From positions 18,048 to 28,727 of the forward strand of contig WKLE02002600.1 in the NCBI GenBank assembly GCA_014885115.2: a stretch of DNA of 10,680 nucleotides, read 5' to 3'. Below are positions 6,172 through 10,680 of the stretch, piece by piece; within the stretch, counting starts at the first letter, position 1; each line of letters starts with the position of its first letter. The translations under genes were made by a program, and so were the position numbers. Below the pieces are notes generated by a model, which had not been told where the DNA came from, ran no database searches, and worked only from the letters and a program-made list of their open reading frames with translations. The DNA is from Asterionellopsis glacialis. Lineage: Eukaryota > Bacillariophyta > Plagiogrammaphyceae > Rhaphoneidales > Asterionellopsidaceae.

Positions 6172-9100
6172 TTAGCGGGTTGGGATTCCTCCAAGCAAGT
6201 CAAAGATGCGACAGTTGCCACTTTGTTCGCCATTGTCGTCATTAGATGGGGAACCAATAGCAAGTTTTTTCCCATCAGATGACAGAGACAAATATCCAGA
6301 ATATTCGTATGTGGAAAGGCCATCTATATCACAGCACATATTGTACCATTGTCCATTCCAGTGTTTATAGACTCGAACGACACCACTATCCTCCAGTTCA
6401 GAAAAATCTGAAAAATTGCGACCATTGTGACCATCCGCTGCCACTGCAAGAGTTGTCCCGTCAGCAGAAAGAGATATTGAGGACCCAAGATATTCTGCAA
6501 ATTCCTCACCCAAAATATCCCGTCCATTTTGCACCCATTCTCCACGGGCAGGAATGAAATCAAACACCTGAACACGGCCAGCATTTCTGAAATATCGATC
6601 ACCTACGGCAATGACATTTCCATCACCTGATAGCGATAGGGAGTCACAGCGTCCAGAAAATTGGATAGTCTGGCCTCGCTGTTGCCATCTCTGAGAATCT
6701 CTATTGTATTCAAAGATACGAACTTGTTCGGGATCTTCACAGACAGCAACAACTAGACCATCTAGTGAAGATGATAGCAATCTGGCACGTACAAATATAT
6801 CACTTCCAAGTGACCTCCAAGTGCCATCCTCGTAGTAATAGAAGGTGGACACTCTGGTGTCTGTCCGAACGCTAACAACAGTTCCGTAGGTTACCCCGTA
6901 GGATAGAGTTGCATCATTCCCGACACCTGAAACATTATATTCCTTGTCAAGGTTTTCAGTCACAATGATAGCAAGGCCCATTTCTGTCCAAACTTCTTCA
7001 CCTACATAAGTGAATATTCTTACATTCCGGCTACGACTAAAGTCCAGATTGATGGTGTGTGTGACTACGGAGAGAATGTCACCTGCATCAGAAAGTTCCA
7101 CAGATGACAATTGCTCTCCGTCAGCAAAATTCAGAGTTTGTCCCAGTTTTAGCCATGAATTTCCATCCCAGTCATAGACTCTCACGTAGGGTTCTACATC
7201 AATTCCTGCTTGCGCAGTAGCTCCAACTGCGACTCGGTCTCTTAACGTTGCTATTGATACTGTACTTCCAAAAAAAGCTCCACGGTAATCTCCCTGAAGA
7301 GGCGGCTGCCTTTCATCCCATTGATACGCAGATGTAGGTACAATACTAAATGATGGCGATGAAGTAGCACTTGGGCTTGTAGGCATGGGGACAGGTGCAG
7401 GTGGAGATGCGGGACTGCAATACGTACAGCATGGACATTCAATTTCATCTATACAGTCCAGTGCAAATATTTTAAGTTCCCTCAAACTGGAACAAAATTC
7501 GCCAGAAACAGTTCCTCGCAGGGAGTTCTCACGAAAGTCTAATTCACGCAATGCCGTTAACTTGATAAATTCCAAGGGAAGTACACCTTCGAAATTATTA
7601 AAGTCACCTTTCAATGTGACAAGGTTCGTCATCAGACCCAAGCTATCAGGTAACGTCCCACGCATGTAATTGGCGGAAAAATCCAAATATTGCATCAAGG
7701 GTGCATTTGCACCAAAATTGGTTGGGATAGTCCCATATACATTATCACGTGCAGGAGTTCCCGTGATGATATTGGAAAGATCTAAAATACGTAAATTTCG
7801 GAGATTACCCAATGAGGTACGAAAATTCCATGGTAACCATAATCCTGTTGTCATATCATAATTTTCGCCAGTAACAAGACCTTGAAGACTTTTGTTTAAC
7901 GCAAAAAGTTCGTGAGGTAACGATCCATAGACATTATCAATATGCTTCAAATTAATCATCATGACTCTATCCTTTTCATCACATTGAATCCCTGCCCACG
8001 TGCAATGATCCAAAGGAAGAGTTCCCACGAAATTCTGGATTGGCCATTCTTGGTCACCATATGTTCCACAAGTTAAATTTGTATAGAGTTGTCCATCACT
8101 ACAGTCAAGTTCGTTGTACTTGAGTTCAAAGTAATTACGGTAATCCCATTTTGCACCGTTTAATCTAATATGCACTATTGCAAGTACGTATTGTTGTATA
8201 ATGGAATATTCAAATTCAATGTCATCATTCGGATCCACGCTTCCTTGTTGATATATTTCATTCAACCATTTGAATGCCGCATATTGATATGTATATGGAT
8301 CCTGCAGAGCTGAGAAACCTTGATCATGAGAAATAGATATAATAATGGATTCCAGTTGTGTCCGATTTGTGGATGTGGGTGGACCAGGTATGGTTGGTGA
8401 TGATGTTGGTGGTCTGAAGTAGGGAGGTAACGAGGGTGCATATGTTTTAAAACCGGATCCTCCTGATGGTGCTGATGTTGGACCACAGCTATTTGTACAG
8501 CAGGGACAAACTACTTTGGTACAGTCCAATACAAAGATTTCTAAGTCACCCTTTGCTCGTAACTCCTGGCAAAATTCTTCGGATATAGATCCAGTAAGTT
8601 GATTCCTTTGAAAATTTATTTCTTGTAAGGATGTAACAAAAATGAGTTCAGTAGGTAGTGATCCTGACAATTGATTGAAATGACCTCTCAAGGTTGTCAG
8701 AAGTGTCATTCTTGCCAACGTTGCTGGAATGGTGCCTCTTAAATTATTGTAGGACATGTCCACATGATGAAAATTTTGTTGTAAGGTAGGTATAGTTCCA
8801 GTCAAATAATTGTTTGAAATGTTCAAATACTCCATAGAGAATGGGAAGGGTCCTGGAATTGATCCGGTTAGCATATTATGGGATACGTCCAAATAATGCA
8901 AATTGGCCAAAGTATTCACTTGAGAAGGGATGGATCCACTCAAGAAATTATGTCCTAAATCAAGTTCTTGTAATTGTGTGGAATATAATAATTCAGATGG
9001 TATGTACCCTATTAAATTGTTGAAATGACAATGAAATTGTTGAAGGTTACCCCATCTACCAACTGTGGAAGGTATGGTCCCCGTAAAATTATTAAAGGAT

Positions 9101-10551
9101 ATATCAAAATATTGCAACTGCCACAGTCGATCAATATTATGGGGAATAGAAGGATACTCATCCCATTTCTCCCAATCAGGCTCATCACGATCATAACTCC
9201 CATCATTTCTCTGATTAGATAAATCTAGGATACGTAATTGGGTTAATTGATTAAACATGTCGGGAATAGTCCATGGTTTCCATAAATCTTGCGTGACCTC
9301 TTTATTGTCACCCGTCACTAAAACCTCAAGACTTTGGTGGAAGAAGGACAATTCCTGTGGTAATGTTCCATAGACATTATCAATATGTTCAAGATTAATA
9401 CTTTGTACTTGACGATTGGAATTACATCGGATTCCACCCCAAGTACATGCACTGTAGGCATCTCGATTTTTGTACCCTTCTTCTACCCATGGTTGATCAC
9501 CATAATCCGTACGACAAATATAGCTGATGAGTAATTCATCACTGTCCATATCATAAGTTTCATCACAATACAGTTCCATATAATTATCAATAGCATATCG
9601 TATGGTACCCCACGATGGACCGTTGGTACTGAAATATAATACCGCAAGGACATATCGTTGTAAGATGTGGTAATACAAATCGTCTTCATCGATAGTTTGT
9701 TGATAAAGTTCACTTTCAAGTTGATCTGCACCAACGATCCATTTCAAGGCAGCATACTGAGGTGAGGGTGGTTTACTTGTACTATTCCAATAAACAGTTG
9801 GAAATGTGGATCGTACAAACGCTTCTAATTCTTCAAATGTAAAAAAATCACGCATTTCATTATCATCATCATCTAGGAATGTGGGTAATGGTGTATTGAA
9901 CTTATTTGGTGGTAAGGATGGTCGAAAGGTTGTACCCGGTGGAACAGGAGAAAAGGTAGGAACTAAAGTTGGTGGTGACGGACTCGTGGATGGTGTATTG
10001 GTGGTAGGCATCTCCTCCATATTATTGCCATCATTGTCATCATTTCGCAAACGATTGACAATGGCAGATTGAAAACTAATAACGACCAATAACAAGATAA
10101 AAATCAATACGAAAATCATCCATTTCCAATATGACGCCGAGTTAGAAGGACGATTTTGAGTTGTCGTGGGTTGTGGTGATGGTGCAGTTTCTTCTTGATC
10201 TTCAGAGGGACTTTCTTCTTTTTGTGAATCTAGTGTTATTGCTGCTGCTGTTTCAGGGGGATCAAGTGCTGCAGCTGCGGGTGGATCTACCTTGATCTCT
10301 TTATCCTTGTCACGATCGTTGTTCTTCTTGTTGTTGTTATCATCGTCATCGCCTCCGTTTCCACCTTCTTTTTCTCCTCCTTTCAGTTCTTGTTCAATTT
10401 GTTCTAATGTGGGAGGTTGTTGCTGTTGTGAATGATGAATTTGAAATGACAAAGATTCGTCATCCTTTGCTACAATTTCAACTTTTTCTTCCTCTTTTTC
10501 TTGTTGTTCTTGCTGTTGGTTGTCTTCGGATAACGAAGAAGAAGAAGACAT
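6172..10551 (-). CDS. type II membrane protein with two LRR ectodomains and a seven-repeat propeller-like C-terminus
   Basis: A single-exon, 1459-residue protein; the ATG has A at -3. Residues 1-137 are a cytosolic, low-complexity tail rich in Glu, Gln, Asp and Asn. Residues 142-160 (WKWMIFVLIFILLLVVISF) are one transmembrane helix, so the rest should face outward or into the lumen. A Pro/Thr linker (about 175-230) leads to LRR module A (about 234-692). Module A has a helical-looking cap, the CTWGGIRC motif, about 11 plant-type repeats (LxxLxLxxNxLxGxIP) and a VCPCCTNSC C-cap. A second linker leads to module B (about 729-1047), with the same cap, CTWAGIQC, about 6 repeats and ECPCCTYC. After a third linker, residues 1076-1459 hold seven units of the form SLSxDGxxLAVG ... 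VRVF ... W...G. Such type II LRR proteins are known in diatoms, where they are thought to act in recognition or adhesion. There is no kinase or other catalytic domain, so any signalling would need a partner. Ligand and location are not shown. Confidence 0.92.
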   Translation of the reverse strand: MSSSSSLSEDNQQQEQQEKEEEKVEIVAKDDESLSFQIHHSQQQQPPTLEQIEQELKGGEKEGGNGGDDDDNNNKKNNDRDKDKEIKVDPPAAAALDPPETAAAITLDSQKEESPSEDQEETAPSPQPTTTQNRPSNSASYWKWMIFVLIFILLLVVISFQSAIVNRLRNDDNDGNNMEEMPTTNTPSTSPSPPTLVPTFSPVPPGTTFRPSLPPNKFNTPLPTFLDDDDNEMRDFFTFEELEAFVRSTFPTVYWNSTSKPPSPQYAALKWIVGADQLESELYQQTIDEDDLYYHILQRYVLAVLYFSTNGPSWGTIRYAIDNYMELYCDETYDMDSDELLISYICRTDYGDQPWVEEGYKNRDAYSACTWGGIRCNSNRQVQSINLEHIDNVYGTLPQELSFFHQSLEVLVTGDNKEVTQDLWKPWTIPDMFNQLTQLRILDLSNQRNDGSYDRDEPDWEKWDEYPSIPHNIDRLWQLQYFDISFNNFTGTIPSTVGRWGNLQQFHCHFNNLIGYIPSELLYSTQLQELDLGHNFLSGSIPSQVNTLANLHYLDVSHNMLTGSIPGPFPFSMEYLNISNNYLTGTIPTLQQNFHHVDMSYNNLRGTIPATLARMTLLTTLRGHFNQLSGSLPTELIFVTSLQEINFQRNQLTGSISEEFCQELRAKGDLEIFVLDCTKVVCPCCTNSCGPTSAPSGGSGFKTYAPSLPPYFRPPTSSPTIPGPPTSTNRTQLESIIISISHDQGFSALQDPYTYQYAAFKWLNEIYQQGSVDPNDDIEFEYSIIQQYVLAIVHIRLNGAKWDYRNYFELKYNELDCSDGQLYTNLTCGTYGDQEWPIQNFVGTLPLDHCTWAGIQCDEKDRVMMINLKHIDNVYGSLPHELFALNKSLQGLVTGENYDMTTGLWLPWNFRTSLGNLRNLRILDLSNIITGTPARDNVYGTIPTNFGANAPLMQYLDFSANYMRGTLPDSLGLMTNLVTLKGDFNNFEGVLPLEFIKLTALRELDFRENSLRGTVSGEFCSSLRELKIFALDCIDEIECPCCTYCSPASPPAPVPMPTSPSATSSPSFSIVPTSAYQWDERQPPLQGDYRGAFFGSTVSIATLRDRVAVGATAQAGIDVEPYVRVYDWDGNSWLKLGQTLNFADGEQLSSVELSDAGDILSVVTHTINLDFSRSRNVRIFTYVGEEVWTEMGLAIIVTENLDKEYNVSGVGNDATLSYGVTYGTVVSVRTDTRVSTFYYYEDGTWRSLGSDIFVRARLLSSSLDGLVVAVCEDPEQVRIFEYNRDSQRWQQRGQTIQFSGRCDSLSLSGDGNVIAVGDRYFRNAGRVQVFDFIPARGEWVQNGRDILGEEFAEYLGSSISLSADGTTLAVAADGHNGRNFSDFSELEDSGVVRVYKHWNGQWYNMCCDIDGLSTYEYSGYLSLSSDGKKLAIGSPSNDDNGEQSGNCRIFDLLGGIPTR
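6175..7325 (-). other. seven-unit propeller-like repeat domain of the LRR protein
   Basis: Seven units, read from the protein, start near STVSIA, SSVELS, ATLSYG, RARLLS, DSLSLS, SSISLS and GYLSLS. Each continues with a DG turn, a hydrophobic AVG-type strand and a VRVF-type strand. The W...G strand is clear in units 1-6. The last unit ends right after CRIFDLLGG without its W...G strand, while YQWDERQPPLQG just before unit 1 could supply it. That is the classic velcro closure of a beta-propeller. There are no WD dipeptides or calcium-binding FG-GAP motifs, so the fold is inferred from period and count. Confidence 0.6.
7413..8365 (-). other. LRR module B
   Basis: A shorter copy of module A within the same gene: a cap with QYAAFKWL and IIQQYVLAIVH, the CTWAGIQC motif, INLKHIDNVYGSLP, about six LRR units, and a final FCSSL...DC...ECPCCTYC cap. 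It lacks roughly five central repeats present in module A. Confidence 0.85.
8476..9850 (-). other. LRR module A
   Basis: A cap with QYAALKWIV and ILQRYVLAVLYF, then CTWGGIRC, INLEHIDNVYGTLP, about 11 LRR units with DLGHNFLSGSIP-type signatures, and a closing FCQEL...DC...VCPCCTNSC cap. The caps of modules A and B match closely, showing an intragenic duplication. Confidence 0.88.
10165..10551 (-). repeat. low-complexity coding tract, cytosolic tail
   Basis: Trinucleotide-like runs (GAA, CAA and GAT/AAT types read on the minus strand) encode poly-Ser, Gln/Glu and Asp/Asn stretches at the N-terminus of the LRR protein. They are prone to length variation; no motif or domain is visible. Confidence 0.6.
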
Positions 10552-10680
10552 TTTGCTAATTAACTATAGATCAATAATCGTGATACTGTTCTTGTCGGTC
10601 AATCAAGTCAATGAAAGTTTCCAAACTACCTGCTTGTACTTTTCGACAACACCAACTAACGAACGAATTACGGCAACTCT
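10552..10680 (-). promoter_or_regulatory. 5' flank of the LRR gene
   Basis: This is the start of the upstream region of the minus-strand gene, cut by the window edge. It is AT-rich directly before the ATG. No TATA box or conserved element could be supported. Confidence 0.4.

Noticed and set aside
6175..7325. WD40 domain
   Set aside because: The repeats lack GH and WD dipeptides; the period and W...G strand differ from WD40.
6172..10551. Plant-like LRR receptor kinase
   Set aside because: The cytosolic part is a low-complexity acidic tail at the N-terminus with no kinase domain, and the topology is type II.
1..10680. tRNA, rRNA or transposase genes
   Set aside because: Reading both strands showed no cloverleaf-like sequence, rRNA core motif or transposase/reverse transcriptase signature.

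Overview
The window looks like nuclear DNA of a diatom (Stramenopiles), most plausibly a raphid pennate, although species cannot be read from it. The grounds are indirect. There are single-exon or nearly intronless genes with weak eukaryotic start contexts and no ribosome binding sites or operons. One gene has a typical short eukaryotic intron (GTACGT donor, long pyrimidine tract, AAG acceptor). There is a type II membrane protein with plant-like LRRs and Pro/Thr linkers, an architecture known to be expanded in diatoms. Intergenic DNA is AT-rich and full of short palindromes.

Layout. Bases 1-280 hold little beyond a doubtful 41-codon basic ORF. Bases about 280-960 carry a decayed aspartyl/asparaginyl beta-hydroxylase-like sequence in two oppositely oriented pieces that share a 27-bp inverted repeat. 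It is broken by stops and a homopolymer frameshift, and one iron ligand is changed. Bases 960-1546 and 2888-3600 are intergenic and contain clusters of short GTACC/GGTAC-type motifs and palindromes, lying on both sides of a protein kinase gene (1547-2887, +). The kinase has all the main catalytic residues but no recognisable glycine-rich loop. Bases 3688-5930 (+) encode a two-exon type I membrane protein of about 703 residues. It has two tandem 8-cysteine modules, a Pro/Ser/Thr-rich stalk, a membrane-proximal domain and one C-terminal transmembrane helix. Bases 6172-10551 (-) encode a 1459-residue type II membrane protein. It has an acidic cytosolic tail, one transmembrane helix, two successive LRR ectodomains (about 11 and 6 repeats) and a C-terminal domain of seven propeller-like repeats. 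The two membrane-protein genes are convergent, about 240 bp apart.

Reading the genes together: two large putative cell-surface proteins with protein-binding or adhesion ectodomains, neither carrying a catalytic cytosolic domain, lie next to a soluble kinase. A signalling link is possible, but nothing in the sequence proves it; the kinase is on its own transcript. The most notable items are the twin-LRR plus seven-unit repeat architecture, the duplicated 8-Cys module, the glycine-loop-less kinase inside palindromic-motif clusters, and the inverted hydroxylase remnant.
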